Below are positions 42,694 through 52,592 of a DNA stretch of 53,015 bases, piece after piece. The notes beneath the pieces are model-generated. The model ran no database searches. It was not told the origin of the DNA and was given only the letters and a program-made list of their open reading frames with translations. Every line of letters starts with the position of its first letter. Position 1 is the first letter of the stretch. Source of the DNA: Chloroflexota bacterium (lineage in GTDB: Bacteria > Chloroflexota > Anaerolineae > Aggregatilineales > J027); assembly GCA_016234595.1 (NCBI GenBank), contig JACRBG010000004.1:1-53015 (forward strand), read 5' to 3'. Both the position numbers and the translations under genes were made by a program.

Positions 42694-43308
42694 ATGTCAT
42701 CACCCCAAACTATCGCCTATCTACGAGTGTCTACCGCCGACCAAGACCTCAAGAAAAACCGCTACGATATTTTGCAGCTTGCCAATGAGAAGGGTTTGGG
42801 TCAAGTGGCGTGGGTGGAAGAAACCGTCTCAGGGCGAGTCTCTTGGAAAAAACGCCAGATTGCCCATGTGCTTGACCAGCTTCAGGGCGGGGATCATCTC
42901 ATTGTCAGCGAATTGTCACGCTTAGGGCGCTCCATGTTGGAGTGTATGGAAATCCTTTCTATCGCCTCGCAAAAGGGCATCCACCTTTATGCGGTCAAAG
43001 GTAACTGGCGATTGGATAATTCCATTCAATCTAAAATCGTGGCGATGGCCTTTTCAATGGCTGCCGAAATTGAACGCGACCTCATCAGCCAACGGACTAA
43101 GGAGGCGCTGGCAGCAAGAAAAAAAGCGGGGATTACACTGGGGCGACCCAAAGGCGTTGGCAAGAGTAAATTGGATGCCTACCGCCCAGAGATTGAAGCG
43201 TTACTTGCCAATGGCTCTACCCAAACCTTTATTGCTAAACGGTATGGGACAACCGAGGCCAACCTCAGCCGCTGGTTGAAAAAGCATGGCTTGAAACGGG
43301 CTACCTGA
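42694..43308 (+). CDS. Serine recombinase / resolvase
   Basis: A 204-residue small serine recombinase. Catalytic Ser13 is in YLRVSTADQ; the active-site arginines follow in SELSRLGRS. The long E helix (KIVAMAFSMAAEIERDLIS) and a C-terminal HTH (TFIAKRYGTTEANLSRWL) are present, as in resolvase/invertase proteins of Tn3-like elements. The region before the gene (42600-42693) would hold its recombination site, though I cannot define one. It may resolve cointegrates of this element, or be a leftover of the decayed Tn3-type transposon next to it. Confidence 0.92.
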   Translation: MSSPQTIAYLRVSTADQDLKKNRYDILQLANEKGLGQVAWVEETVSGRVSWKKRQIAHVLDQLQGGDHLIVSELSRLGRSMLECMEILSIASQKGIHLYAVKGNWRLDNSIQSKIVAMAFSMAAEIERDLISQRTKEALAARKKAGITLGRPKGVGKSKLDAYRPEIEALLANGSTQTFIAKRYGTTEANLSRWLKKHGLKRAT

Positions 43309-43329
43309 CTTATTCAAGCTGAATATTCC

Positions 43330-44427
43330 TCACTTTTCTTTCTTATAAAAGAGATATGGGATATAAAAGTCATTCTTTTTCATTTCCAATTTTTTGTCGA
43401 TATAGGAAAGTTGTTCTTTTATAAGATTAAGCACACTAACCGGTCCTACTATGCCGACAAATTCTTTGGGGATGTTTAGAGAAGGCATCAATAACGCCAT
43501 GAGTGAAATTCCACAAAAACCGATATTTACACCTTGCATGATCCTCATGTTCAACAATTTCTTTGATTCAACGATTAAACCTTGAATTTCATAATCAATT
43601 TCCTCGAAAATATCCGTCATCCTCTCTGCTGTTTCTACCTTTTTTAGTTCGGCTAATTTCCTCCGCAAAGTATATTTAAATCTTTCAAATGCTTCAGTTT
43701 CATTTTTTTTGATTTTGACTAATTCAGAAACTGGAATGCTAGGAAAATACGGTAAAATGACATTTTTATAAACAAGTGAGTCTTCAACTTCCTTTAATAC
43801 TTGAGAAAACCTTCTCGAATTATTCAATGGCAGGTAGTTAAAGGTATACATATCTTGTAAGTAGGGAGCTTCTGCTCTAGTTACGGAGAAATCGGATGTG
43901 CTACTTGCCTCGTGTCTAAATAATTGTGGTAGGAAAATTGCTTGACTATCATCTAAAAGATTTAATAGTTGTTCATTGAGTGTAAGAATTCTCTCAACCA
44001 CAGAAATATCAAGATCTCTCAACCCACCAGAATATGAAATATAAGAACTATTTAGCTCATATGGTAAAACAAACACTGTGAGATCGGAGTACAATAGAGT
44101 TTTTCGTAATACGTCCGGTATCAATTCAATTGCTTTAGGATTGTCTTGCCATGGAATCAGTGTACTATTCTTAAATGGTGCCGGATCTATATGTGTTATT
44201 TTTTCTGCATCGTCTGTAATATATCCAAAGCTACCAGGTTCATAGTAACCTTCGAATTTCCTAGAATACATCAACCAGCAAATATCTCGCATTGCAAAAA
44301 ATAATTGCCAGTCCCTTCCTCCTAATCGCGGGTCTAAATCGCTGGATTTGAACTTATGAACAAAATCAGTAAAGGACAGCAATTTTTCGTATGGTCCGTT
44401 TACATCCTTCATTGGATTTACCTTCAT
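43330..44427 (-). CDS. Hypothetical protein, AT-rich transposon passenger
   Basis: A 365-residue protein I do not recognise. It is rich in Lys, Ile, Phe and Tyr, and its DNA is clearly more AT-rich than all neighbours, which indicates recent transfer from another genome. The N-terminal and central parts look globular, with FKSSDLDPRLGGRDWQLFFAMRDI and a long charged helix (RFKYTLRRKLAELKKVETAERM). Near residues 300-335 there is one moderately hydrophobic stretch (VNIGFCGISLMALLMPSL). It lies just inside the transposon's right end. A defence or toxin-like cargo role is possible but unsupported. Confidence 0.65.
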   Translation of the reverse strand: MKVNPMKDVNGPYEKLLSFTDFVHKFKSSDLDPRLGGRDWQLFFAMRDICWLMYSRKFEGYYEPGSFGYITDDAEKITHIDPAPFKNSTLIPWQDNPKAIELIPDVLRKTLLYSDLTVFVLPYELNSSYISYSGGLRDLDISVVERILTLNEQLLNLLDDSQAIFLPQLFRHEASSTSDFSVTRAEAPYLQDMYTFNYLPLNNSRRFSQVLKEVEDSLVYKNVILPYFPSIPVSELVKIKKNETEAFERFKYTLRRKLAELKKVETAERMTDIFEEIDYEIQGLIVESKKLLNMRIMQGVNIGFCGISLMALLMPSLNIPKEFVGIVGPVSVLNLIKEQLSYIDKKLEMKKNDFYIPYLFYKKEK

Positions 44428-44734
44428 TAAGACATTGACTGTGCCAGCTACTTTCGTCGTCGTCGTGATTTTTCGCCTGCCTCAAGTATAATCCTCACCT
44501 AAAACAGAAGCTAATATCCTCCCAACTTGATGAAAAGGACAACTCCGATGCCATCCCTCTGAACACATACTTTGTGATTTACATAATCACACTCGCTGAT
44601 ACTAAAAGCCCAGAAAGCCTAGTTTTCCCTTGATTTTCAATTGAGGACTTTTTCAACGGGCTGGATTATTATGTTGCGTAAATAGTGCTTTATCGTCATA
44701 ATCTTGACCACAACAGAGTGACTAAGAGGTAAAA
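44428..44734. other. Intergenic region at the transposon right end
   Basis: It contains the promoter side of the passenger gene (minus strand), the right inverted repeat at 44646-44678, and a second copy of its outermost 14 bases, inverted, beginning at 44737. No gene is seen. Confidence 0.5.
44646..44678. repeat. Right terminal inverted repeat
   Basis: Begins GACTTTTTCAACGGGC and ends TATTATGTTGCG; reverse complement of the left repeat with three differences. Confidence 0.75.
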
Positions 44735-44992
44735 ATGGCGCAACATAATAATGAGGTGGTGGAAAACTGGCATGGCGCCAACCAATTTATTGCTTTTGGT
44801 AATGAGGGTAAGTGGCCGATACTGGGTCATGATGAATTGGAACTACGGGCTTTCGCTCTGCACCTTGTGCAGAATTCCATGATTTACATCAACACCCTCA
44901 TGCTCCAGCATTTACTCAATCAGAACCTCTGGTCGCAACGTAGGGAAAAGCAGATTTTTTCCGGGATGCATAACGGTTTCTCATGGATGTAG
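44735..44992 (+). pseudogene. Tn3-family transposase, C-terminal fragment
   Basis: An 85-codon frame resembling the end of Tn3 TnpA: QHNNEVVENWHGANQFIAFG followed by ELRAFALHLVQNSMIYINTL matches the usual xxNxxVxxWNxANxFIFYG and LALHLLQNxLVYVNTLM patterns. The catalytic domain upstream is missing; a stop lies just before the first ATG. The last 15 residues match a second, inverted copy at 45315-45358. It is debris of a Tn3-type transposon. Confidence 0.75.
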
Positions 44993-45358
44993 GTCAAATG
45001 GGCAAGATAGAGCGGCAAATTCTAGGGAAATCCGCCTAACCAAGTCCATTGGTAGGACTTATCATTGGTCTGATGAAACAAGCATCCGAACGGCTACCCA
45101 TCGTAGCTTCTGCCTGCCTTGAGGTAATCAAAGCGGGTTTATTCGGCGGGTGTGACCTGTTTTTCACTCATCCAGACCCCCGAAAAGTATTATCCTAAAC
45201 TCGTTTAGACAGATAAAGAGGCTATTTAGGCGACATCAAGTAGGGAAAGTATAACTCAGGCGCATTTGAGTTTCAAATAAGCTGATTTATCCTAAACTCG
45301 TTCAAACCCCCTCGATGAGAAACCGTTATACATCCCGGAAAAATTCTGCTTTTCCCTA
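44941..45358. repeat. 44-bp inverted repeat of transposase 3' ends
   Basis: 44941-44984 and 45315-45358 are reverse complements with two mismatches. Both encode KQ(I/N)FSGM(H/Y)NGFS near a Tn3-like transposase C-terminus. Between them ATCCTAAACTCGTT occurs twice in direct orientation (near 45193 and 45288). Confidence 0.75.
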
Positions 45359-45420
45359 CTATGACTTCTCAACTCCTCCGGTAAAAAGTACGGCCAATGA
45401 ACTTGCTGTGGATTGTGAAC
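45292..45420 (-). pseudogene. Second Tn3-like transposase C-terminal fragment
   Basis: On the minus strand the frame reads HWPYFLPEELRSHSREKQ and ends RGFERV before a stop at 45292. It resembles the last residues of Tn3-type transposases and is the inverted counterpart of the fragment at 44735. It shows two transposons or two ends collided here. Confidence 0.5.
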
Positions 45421-45447
45421 TACCCAGCTTTTATGGGGGAAAAGTAG

Positions 45448-45690
45448 TAGCCCCTACCAGATGACATTCCTGTCAACGAATGGGACATTTTCGCTTCGCG
45501 TATTGCTCATCCTGATGACCGTGCTTCGTTGGACAAACGGTACAAGTGTCATGATAATGCCGTACCACCTGTGTATGTATTGCAACCACGACAGGGAAAA
45601 TACATTGACTTGGACTGCTAGAATGCAATTGAAGCGGCATTACACCAGATATTACTAAGTGTGCTCGCGGGATTGGAATGGCGGTAGAGG
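45448..45690 (+). pseudogene. Remnant of an unidentified gene
   Basis: One frame reads PDDIPVNEWDIFASRIAHPD and later VPPVYVLQPRQGKYIDLDC, then a TAG, then resumes NAIEAALHQILLSVLAGLEW before another stop. This continuous protein-like character across a stop suggests a broken coding sequence. I do not recognise the family. Confidence 0.4.
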
Positions 45691-45881
45691 TGACATTTTG
45701 ACTGATACCCATGACCCCACCCAACCCTCCCCGCCCGCGAGGAGGGCTTCAAATGAGCCTCTGATGCCTCCCGTCTACGGGGTAGGGGGGCAGGGGGTGA
45801 GATTGGTTTTCATCAGTTCATGTGTTGCCACTACCCCACTGAAATTTGCCAAACTCCGCGATTAATCTTGAAGTATAGTGT

Positions 45882-46544
45882 TTAAAACTTTGAGATGAGT
45901 TTTGACATGGGAGGGTAGCCCGTTGCCGCATGATAATAGACATCCCCGGTACATGCTCGACAAAGCATTGATCCTTCAATTATAGATTCTCGCTCGTTAA
46001 GGATCTCTTCGCCGCAAATACTGCAATTTACACGCACGCCGGGCCGACTGATAATGTCCTCTATTGATATACTAAGAAACACCGCTTCGACCTCAAATAG
46101 CTCATCTAACGGCATTACTTGATAGGCTTCTAATTGCGAATGCCAGCGACTGCGCTCATCAGGCTTGCATAGAGCAGCGCGGCTACGAACATCCAAGCGA
46201 GGGCGAATTCGAATGGATTGTTCAGCATCAGTGTCTACAAAGGTAGCCGCAACTTTACCATAATCCATTAAACGGAGTGTGCGATGCCCCAAGGTACATC
46301 CAGTGGCAACAGAAATCCCATCGGCGAAACATCCATCTGTTTCTACAAAAGTAAAAAGGCGCTTTTGGGTCTGTGGGCACTCAATTCTCAAAATTTCAGC
46401 GGCGTACATACCCATGCGAACACCGAGTATCTGTCGTGGGCAAAGATGAATATGTAAAACTGCGGATGCCTGTAAAAGCGCCTCTAGTTGGGTCATTTTA
46501 CTACTCAGTCTTCCGAATAAGCTCGTGTCTAGGTCACTACTCAA
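45882..46544 (-). CDS. FmdE-like protein with C-terminal zinc finger
   Basis: A 220-residue protein. The N-terminal FmdE domain shows HLCPRQILGVRMGMYA (consensus H-x-C-P-x3-LG-x-RM), then TDGCFADGISVATGCTLGHRTL and DYGKVAATFVD, typical of the formylmethanofuran dehydrogenase subunit E family. The C-terminal CSICGEEILNERE...CRACTG is a four-cysteine zinc finger of the kind attached to FmdE. FmdE proteins commonly lie near molybdenum/tungsten formate-type oxidoreductases and probably bind metal or help the enzyme mature. It is the last gene of the seven-gene minus-strand operon. Confidence 0.85.
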   Translation of the reverse strand: MSSDLDTSLFGRLSSKMTQLEALLQASAVLHIHLCPRQILGVRMGMYAAEILRIECPQTQKRLFTFVETDGCFADGISVATGCTLGHRTLRLMDYGKVAATFVDTDAEQSIRIRPRLDVRSRAALCKPDERSRWHSQLEAYQVMPLDELFEVEAVFLSISIEDIISRPGVRVNCSICGEEILNERESIIEGSMLCRACTGDVYYHAATGYPPMSKLISKF

Positions 46545-46616
46545 AAACTCTCAGCATTTGTGTATCAAACAATAGGATTAAGGCTAATTGCTCGCTAGGA
46601 AGTTTGGATCGCTAGC

Positions 46617-47702
46617 TTAAGTTGCCTCTTGCTCTTTGATGACTCCAAAACCCTGAGCTAGGCTTCTCACAAAGCCAACAAATGTAACTGCCCATGCAAA
46701 AAGCGCTACATAGATGAAATACCGGGGGATAGTCAGTAGAAAATCCAGATGAAGGGCGCGAGCAAGCTGATAAGTGCAGGCTGTGTACATACCCAATGGA
46801 AAGACCATACCCCAGTATTGTGGATTGTAGTGCAGCGGAAAATGTTGATAGCCATGACGCCAGAATCCGAATAACAACAGCAGCGGAATCCACCATGTTG
46901 CGGTTGCCCAAAAGAACAAGGTAAATCCTTTTAGGAAGGGAACAACATCTAGAATAAGAGGAGAACGAAAAGCATTCAGCATCAGTACCGACCCTGATAA
47001 GGTGGTAATCGCAACAGCTCCCATGTTAATCCAATAAGGCGGCGTCAAATTCTGGCTGTTGATTCGAAAGAAGCTAAATCGGTAGAAAATCAGCGTAATA
47101 ATAGGAAGATAGATCATGCCGCCAAGTAAATATAGGCAGAGCGTAAAAAAGAGCAGGATATCGCGGTGTTGAGCAACCTCCACTTGGCTAGAGAGGTGCG
47201 TCCCCAAAATGGAGACGGCCTGTGTTGCCACCACTGCAATCAGCCATGTACCATTAATGCCGATTTCGATGGGTGGTTTGTCTTGAATGATTGTAATGGC
47301 TGTGAAAAATGTATAGATGATGATGATCCATAAAAATACGGCCACCGCCCATAGGAAAGCGGCAACAGTGTAGTTTTTTTGGATAATTACAAACTGGCTT
47401 CCCAAAATACACGTCGCGGCAACTATCGTTAAAAAACCGGGGCTGCGGGTGTGATTGGTGATATCCGCCCAAATATGGGAACGATACAGCATAATTCGTA
47501 TCATGAGCATAACGGATAGCACCGTATACATGAGGATATTGAGTACCAAAAGTACCTGTGCTAACCACTCAAGCCCAACAAAAAAGCTGGCGGTCGAGAT
47601 AATCCCGGTCGCCATGACCAGGGCAAAATAACCCGGAAATAGGGTAGCAATGCTTTGGCGGATGATCGCCCCAAAACTGTTATCGGTCGAGACCGTAGAC
47701 AT
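46617..47702 (-). CDS. TDT-family anion/dicarboxylate transporter (TehA/SLAC1 fold)
   Basis: A 361-residue membrane protein with about ten hydrophobic segments. [20 protein letters not shown] at the N-terminus and [20 protein letters not shown] in the middle are signatures of the tellurite-resistance/dicarboxylate transporter family, which shares its fold with plant SLAC1 anion channels. In an operon for a molybdopterin oxidoreductase it may move a small anion such as formate, nitrate or nitrite, but this is inference. Its 5' end overlaps the DUF6755-like gene by 23 bases. Confidence 0.88.
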   Translation of the reverse strand: MSTVSTDNSFGAIIRQSIATLFPGYFALVMATGIISTASFFVGLEWLAQVLLVLNILMYTVLSVMLMIRIMLYRSHIWADITNHTRSPGFLTIVAATCILGSQFVIIQKNYTVAAFLWAVAVFLWIIIIYTFFTAITIIQDKPPIEIGINGTWLIAVVATQAVSILGTHLSSQVEVAQHRDILLFFTLCLYLLGGMIYLPIITLIFYRFSFFRINSQNLTPPYWINMGAVAITTLSGSVLMLNAFRSPLILDVVPFLKGFTLFFWATATWWIPLLLLFGFWRHGYQHFPLHYNPQYWGMVFPLGMYTACTYQLARALHLDFLLTIPRYFIYVALFAWAVTFVGFVRSLAQGFGVIKEQEAT

Positions 47703-47925
47703 AATAAAGTAACCCCAAGTTCAGACCAAGACAAATAAGACTAGCAAGGGCTGCCGGGAGCAAAATCCCCGTATCACCACCCAGATAGGCGTTCATGGTG
47801 GCCGTGAAAAGCCATAGTTGCAAAATAATGATGATCGCAACAATAAACAGAATTCCGGTGACGATGGTGAGGCGTTGTGTCCGAGAAAAATGAGAATTGC
47901 GCTTGGAAGACGTTGTTCTATTCAT
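47680..47925 (-). CDS. Small two-helix membrane protein, DUF6755-like
   Basis: An 81-residue protein with transmembrane helices at about 22-43 ([20 protein letters not shown]) and 55-77 ([22 protein letters not shown]), linked by NAYLGGDTG. The [20 protein letters not shown] pattern matches a small family (DUF6755 as I recall) seen beside Rieske and molybdoenzyme genes in Chloroflexota. It overlaps both the Rieske gene (4 bases) and the transporter gene (23 bases). It is probably an accessory subunit of the membrane complex. Confidence 0.65.
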   Translation of the reverse strand: MNRTTSSKRNSHFSRTQRLTIVTGILFIVAIIIILQLWLFTATMNAYLGGDTGILLPAALASLICLGLNLGLLYYVYGLDR

Positions 47926-48476
47926 GAGGTACGCTCCTCAATACCAGTCGCATAGATTACACCGTCACGCACTTCAATATGAATTTGGGCGAGTGGTCGC
48001 TGGGGCGGTCCTTGAATTGGGCGGCCTGTCATCATGTCAAAAACCCCATGATGACATGGGCAGACAAGTTCATGCTCATCGGTATGAGGTATAACAGGGC
48101 AAGAGAGGTGGGTACATTGTTGCTCATACGCTACAAAAACTTCTTCGTCAACCCTGACTAACAACCGAGCCGGGCTGCCATCCGGATATTCAAAGAGCCT
48201 AGACCCACCGACTGGAATATCTTCAACTCGCGCTATAGCCTTCTCGGCTAGCTTTTCCTCACCGCGAAAGGTAGCACGGGCTAGTAGATAGAATTGCCCG
48301 GTTGTAAAAGCCGCACTGGTCAACATCAGAAATTTCACGAAATCGCGCCGTGAAATATATTCATCAATGGGCCAATCAATGGGAAAATCCTGTCGCCAGC
48401 GAGGCTGCTGCTCCATTGGCCGCCCATCTGGGGGAATGGAAGTCTGTTCAGAACCATAATCAATATTTTCAGCCAT
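47922..48476 (-). CDS. Rieske [2Fe-2S] protein
   Basis: A 184-residue Rieske protein. Ligand motifs are CTHLSC and CPCHHG, with two Cys and two His for a [2Fe-2S] cluster. Around residues 42-65, SRRDFVKFLMLTSAAFTTGQ resembles a twin-arginine signal/anchor, so the domain is probably outside the cytoplasmic membrane and tethered by its N-terminal helix. About 40 residues precede the twin arginines, which is unusually long. It lies 2 bases after the ferredoxin gene. It likely passes electrons between the cytochrome b-like subunit and another carrier. Confidence 0.93.
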   Translation of the reverse strand: MAENIDYGSEQTSIPPDGRPMEQQPRWRQDFPIDWPIDEYISRRDFVKFLMLTSAAFTTGQFYLLARATFRGEEKLAEKAIARVEDIPVGGSRLFEYPDGSPARLLVRVDEEVFVAYEQQCTHLSCPVIPHTDEHELVCPCHHGVFDMMTGRPIQGPPQRPLAQIHIEVRDGVIYATGIEERTS

Positions 48477-48478
48477 AA

Positions 48479-49117
48479 CTATTCCTCGTATAGATTTGCT
48501 AACAGCGGGTCATAGGACATAAGCTGTGGGGCCGGTGACTGATCCATTGACATGGCAATGTCAATCAGGCGCACATGAGGTTCATTGGGTACCATCATAT
48601 TTACTTTGGTGGTAATCATCTGTTGCCCAAACTGGAAACTGTTGATGGGGTGTGAACTAGGGCGCAACCGCTCGATTTCTTCGCGAGTACCGTAGAAAAG
48701 TGCTTGGCTGGGGCAAACAGAGGCGCACATCGGCTTTAGGCCAACCGAGGTGCGATCATAACACATATCGCACTTCATCATTAAGTTCATTTCGTTGTGC
48801 ATCTTTGGAACGCCAAACGGGCAGGCCAGTACACAATTGTTACAGGCGATGCAGCGCGGCTTGCGAGCCGTTTGCACAACTCCATCGCCCGTGCGTTTGA
48901 TGGCATCTGCCGGGCAAACTTCGGCACAGGTCGGCGAGTCACAGTGCATACAAACGACGGGCACGGTCTGTGTAGAAACCGAACGATCTACATAATCCAA
49001 CTGGATCATTGAAACGCCTTTGTGTGTATCACATTCACTACAGGCTTGAACACATGCTTGGCAGCCAATACAGCGGCTAATGTCAATGAAAAACTCGTAT
49101 TTCTCTGGCTTAGGCAT
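48479..49117 (-). CDS. Four-cluster 4Fe-4S ferredoxin subunit
   Basis: A 212-residue iron-sulfur protein of the HycB/FdhB/NrfC type. Cysteine clusters are [37 protein letters not shown] and CDMCYDRT...CASVCP, enough for four [4Fe-4S] centres. No signal peptide is seen. It is the electron-transfer partner of the molybdopterin subunit encoded upstream (49-base gap) and passes electrons to the membrane subunits. Confidence 0.93.
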   Translation of the reverse strand: MPKPEKYEFFIDISRCIGCQACVQACSECDTHKGVSMIQLDYVDRSVSTQTVPVVCMHCDSPTCAEVCPADAIKRTGDGVVQTARKPRCIACNNCVLACPFGVPKMHNEMNLMMKCDMCYDRTSVGLKPMCASVCPSQALFYGTREEIERLRPSSHPINSFQFGQQMITTKVNMMVPNEPHVRLIDIAMSMDQSPAPQLMSYDPLLANLYEE

Positions 49118-49166
49118 TTAGGCTTCCTTTTCGCTAAAGTCACTACTTTCATGATTTCTGCAATAT

Positions 49167-51407
49167 TCAGCGAACGGGTGGCGCTGGTGGCTGTTCTCCA
49201 TTCTGGGCCTTATGCACACGCACCGCACAGACTTTATATTCTGGAATTTTGGAAATGGGATCCTGAGCGGAAATGGTCAACTGATTAATACTCTTGCGCC
49301 CTGCCCAATGATACGGCACAAAAACCGTGTCAGGCCGAATGGTTCGGACGACACTCACCGGTAGTGTGATATTGCCGCGGCGGGACTCAGCCGTTACCAA
49401 GTCTCCCGTCTGTACACCCAGCTTTTCAGCAAGATTGGGGTGCATCTCAAGGCGCGGTTCGGGATACTGATCTACCAATGGGCCGATACGTCGCGTCTGG
49501 GTGCCCGAAAGATAATGGCTGACCACACGGCCTGTGGTGAGATAGAGTGGATATTCCTCATCGGGCTCTTCGGCAGGCGGGGTATAGGTAGCTAGGTTAA
49601 AACGAGCCTTACCATCTGAGAAATAAAACGGCCCATTCCCTTGTGCTACCGGATTCCACGAACCATGTTCAAAAAGGCGCACCGTGCCAGAATGATCTTC
49701 ACTAGGGCAGGGCCAAAATACACCCATCTGTGTTTCAAGCTTTTCGTACGTAATGCCCGAATAATCAGCGATGCCCCCTGCCGACGCTCGTCGCAGTTCA
49801 TCAAATATCTCTTCGGGATTGTGAAAGGTAAACCCCTTTTCACGTTTCAATTCTGCCGCAATATCTTGGATAATAATCCAATCTTGGCGCGCATCGCCCG
49901 GGCAATCAATCGCTTTGTTGATTTTTATGACTCGACCCTCAACCTGCGTGACCGTGCCTTCGTCTTCTTCATGCAAAGAACCCGGCAAGACAATATCAGC
50001 ATGATACGCTGTTTCATTCAGGAAAAAGTCAATCGCCGTGTAAAACTCTAGCTTCTCAAGTTGAGCGCGAATAAAATGACTATCTGGAAGCGAAACTAGC
50101 GGATTAAAGCTGATACTGAGTAGCCCTTTGATTTCACCGCGATCAATCTTACGGAAAATTTCGTAGGCATCTACACCGGGCATGGGCAGATCATCGGGTG
50201 ACATGCCCCAAATCGCAGCAATTTCGGCACGATGCTGGGGATTGCCTAGATCACGTGCGCCGGGTAGTTGATCTGCCTTTTGTCCGTGTTCACGTCCACC
50301 TTGCCCATTGCCTTGTCCTGTAATCGTACTATAACCGCAATTGGGGCGACCAATGCGACCCGAAGCAAGGACTATATTGATTGCGCTCAGGACGTTTTGG
50401 ACCCCATGCGAGTGGTGCTCAAGCCCTCTGGCATGGAGAAGAAAACTAGTCTTTGCCGAACCCCACAATTCCGCAGCTTGCCGGATAGCTCGCTCGGCAA
50501 TCCCGGTGGCTTGCGCGGTGCGGGCAGGTGTCCATTCTTTGACATTTTCCGCCAGCGCCTCAAAACCTACTGTGTAATTCTCAATAAAGTCGTGATCGAG
50601 CCAATCCTGTTCGATCATGAGATTGAGAATACCATTGAAGAGAATCACGTCGCGCCCCGGCTTCACTGGCAGATAAACGTCCGCCGTACGAGCAATGGGG
50701 GTAATCCGAGGATCAACCACCACAATCTTTGCGCCGTGTTCACGGGCCTGCCAAACATAATCACTGGTGATCGGTGAACATTCGGCTGCATTTGAGCCGC
50801 TGATCCAGACAACCTCAGTGCCAATGATGTCACTCCAAGGATTGGCAGCTCGATCAATCCCAAAGGCTTTCTTGTTAGCAGCCGCAGCACTGACCATACA
50901 CAGCCGCCCGTTGTAATCAATATTCGAGGTACGCAAACACATGTGGGCAAACTTGCCCATCAAATAGGTTTTTTCAGTCGTCAGGCTGGCCCCACTCAAA
51001 ATGGCGAAAGCATCACGTCCATATGTAGACTGGATGCGCTCGATCTCGGAGGCTACACGCCGAATAGCATCCGGATAGGCCATGGGGCTAAATCCAGACT
51101 CTGCCAATGGATTGCGCTCTAAAGCGGTCAAGAGGCGATCCGGGTGGGCTCCTTGTAGATAGCGCTTGACCCCTTTCGGGCATAATTTCCCCTGATTAAA
51201 TGGAAATTCATACCAAGGCTCAAAGCCAATCACCGCATTATTAAGCACCTTGAGTTGAATACCACATTGTTGCCCACAAAAACAACAATGTGTTTTGACA
51301 AGCTTATCCGGCTCAAGCCCTGTATCCACCCGTGCCCCGCGTGCAAAGGCCAGAGTTGGGCCGAACTGTTCAATAATTTCAACTGACTCAACAGGAAGTT
51401 TACTCAT
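49167..51407 (-). CDS. Molybdopterin oxidoreductase, formate dehydrogenase/nitrate reductase type
   Basis: A 746-residue catalytic subunit of the DMSO-reductase superfamily. An N-terminal [4Fe-4S] site C41-x2-C44-x3-C48-x27-C76 and LCPKG are typical. GRLCMVSA puts the likely Mo/W-ligand cysteine at C170. It has [20 protein letters not shown] with the G[18 protein letters not shown] region that binds cofactor. No Tat signal is seen, so it acts in the cytoplasm. Overall it lies between assimilatory nitrate reductases and cytoplasmic formate dehydrogenases; the FmdE-like gene in the operon leans towards formate. The substrate is not decided by sequence alone. Confidence 0.88.
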   Translation of the reverse strand: MSKLPVESVEIIEQFGPTLAFARGARVDTGLEPDKLVKTHCCFCGQQCGIQLKVLNNAVIGFEPWYEFPFNQGKLCPKGVKRYLQGAHPDRLLTALERNPLAESGFSPMAYPDAIRRVASEIERIQSTYGRDAFAILSGASLTTEKTYLMGKFAHMCLRTSNIDYNGRLCMVSAAAANKKAFGIDRAANPWSDIIGTEVVWISGSNAAECSPITSDYVWQAREHGAKIVVVDPRITPIARTADVYLPVKPGRDVILFNGILNLMIEQDWLDHDFIENYTVGFEALAENVKEWTPARTAQATGIAERAIRQAAELWGSAKTSFLLHARGLEHHSHGVQNVLSAINIVLASGRIGRPNCGYSTITGQGNGQGGREHGQKADQLPGARDLGNPQHRAEIAAIWGMSPDDLPMPGVDAYEIFRKIDRGEIKGLLSISFNPLVSLPDSHFIRAQLEKLEFYTAIDFFLNETAYHADIVLPGSLHEEDEGTVTQVEGRVIKINKAIDCPGDARQDWIIIQDIAAELKREKGFTFHNPEEIFDELRRASAGGIADYSGITYEKLETQMGVFWPCPSEDHSGTVRLFEHGSWNPVAQGNGPFYFSDGKARFNLATYTPPAEEPDEEYPLYLTTGRVVSHYLSGTQTRRIGPLVDQYPEPRLEMHPNLAEKLGVQTGDLVTAESRRGNITLPVSVVRTIRPDTVFVPYHWAGRKSINQLTISAQDPISKIPEYKVCAVRVHKAQNGEQPPAPPVR

Positions 51408-51440
51408 GGAAGTTCAGACCTTTAATAACAAGCTGTTTGC

Positions 51441-52592
51441 CTAAGGATGAAAGTTTTTAGCATCTTCGTGACCCAATGGCCCTTCACCCATACCGGGGTT
51501 GACATAGCTTGGGGTGGAGGGAGTATAAGATATTGAGACAGAAGATTCACCGCCTAGTTGCTTTTGCCAAAGCTGCCCCTGTGCTAGGGCTAACATGGCC
51601 CGGCGGCAGCGTGGGCAGATCCATTGATAGTGTTCGACCGATGTACCGGGTATTTCGTAGTTATAGCCAAGCTGTTTTTCAGTGATAATCAAGTCCTGAA
51701 CATGCATCAGAGAGGTAAACGGCGTGTTGCAGCGGCGACAGACGGCAGGCTCTTCCCGCTCACCTACATATTTGTAAAAACGCACACCAATTTGCGCGGG
51801 TCGTTGGAAAATGTGGAAGAATTTACCAAAGGGCAACCACAGGAAGGTTATAATCACCATGATGGCGTGAAGAATCGCAATGAAATCATAGGCATAACCT
51901 TTTAACCATGTATAACTTGCTGTGAGCATTAGCCCGGTGATACATACGGCAAATAGGAGAATGAGAGGCAGAAAATCTTCGACAAAAAGCTGAAGCGCGG
52001 CGGCCCCCTCTTCACGCATACGCCGTCGCATTGCCAACATAACCCCAGAGAGGGTGACAAGAGCTGACCAAACCAATCCATGAAAGATCAAGAATCCAAA
52101 GATTGAACCTGATGGAAAGGTAAACGTAGGAAAACCAAAAACATAGGCCTTATAGGTATCAATTTCACCGGGAACCGATTCAAAATGGAGCCACCCAAAG
52201 ACAAGGGGAAAAGTAATGCTGATGGCGATGATACAGCCCCACATAATCAGAAAGTGGGTTATCCCGCGCATCCGGCTGCGCTCAAAAATAAAACGGTTGA
52301 GGGCCATATCTTCGGTCACATGCCGAAACCAATTTATTGTATTTTTTCTTAGATATTTTCGATTCAAAAAGACCTGCCAGCCACGTTTCCAATAGAGTGC
52401 AGTTGGCGGGCGTTGAAGCCACATGGTATAGCGATAAGTTAAACCAAAGGTGGCAAAAAGAATTGAAGCTGTGTAGGCCACCAATGCAGCATCAAAATGG
52501 GCTAAATTACGTGATCCTATTAAGATTAGAAAAGCCAAGATTATAGTGGCTATGAATCCACAGATTCCTGCAAAAGTAACCTCGCGTTGCAT
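51441..52592 (-). CDS. Cytochrome b-like membrane subunit with zinc-ribbon tail
   Basis: A 383-residue membrane protein. About six transmembrane segments span residues 5-270, with histidines in [35 protein letters not shown] and [11 protein letters not shown] that can ligate heme b, as in NarI/HdrE-type subunits. The cytoplasmic C-terminus carries two cysteine pairs (CRRCNTPF, and later CPRCRRAM), a zinc- or iron-binding ribbon. It is the first gene of the operon, starting with ATG after CGGGAG. It probably exchanges electrons with quinone for the molybdoenzyme. Confidence 0.8.
   Translation of the reverse strand: MQREVTFAGICGFIATIILAFLILIGSRNLAHFDAALVAYTASILFATFGLTYRYTMWLQRPPTALYWKRGWQVFLNRKYLRKNTINWFRHVTEDMALNRFIFERSRMRGITHFLIMWGCIIAISITFPLVFGWLHFESVPGEIDTYKAYVFGFPTFTFPSGSIFGFLIFHGLVWSALVTLSGVMLAMRRRMREEGAAALQLFVEDFLPLILLFAVCITGLMLTASYTWLKGYAYDFIAILHAIMVIITFLWLPFGKFFHIFQRPAQIGVRFYKYVGEREEPAVCRRCNTPFTSLMHVQDLIITEKQLGYNYEIPGTSVEHYQWICPRCRRAMLALAQGQLWQKQLGGESSVSISYTPSTPSYVNPGMGEGPLGHEDAKNFHP

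Larger units (their letters stand above)
41051..44678. mobile_element. Transposon with 33-bp inverted repeats
   Basis: Imperfect inverted repeats of 33 bases (30 identical), 41051-41083 and 44646-44678, enclose 3.6 kb with three genes: an IS1182-type transposase (minus), a serine recombinase (plus) and an AT-rich passenger (minus). Inner parts of the repeats (GTTGAAAAAGTC) resemble common IS ends. It interrupts the region between the WD40 fragment and Tn3 debris. No other IS1182-like end was seen near 42600, so the far repeat is probably the true partner. Confidence 0.7.
44993..45881. other. Decayed transposon and gene debris
   Basis: No intact gene. Contents are the inverted transposase ends, two direct copies of ATCCTAAACTCGTT, a disrupted frame at 45448-45690, and a GC-rich hairpin (CCCTCC/GGAGGG near 45726-45747) downstream of the FmdE-like gene's stop. 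It separates the mobile region from the molybdoenzyme operon. Confidence 0.55.
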
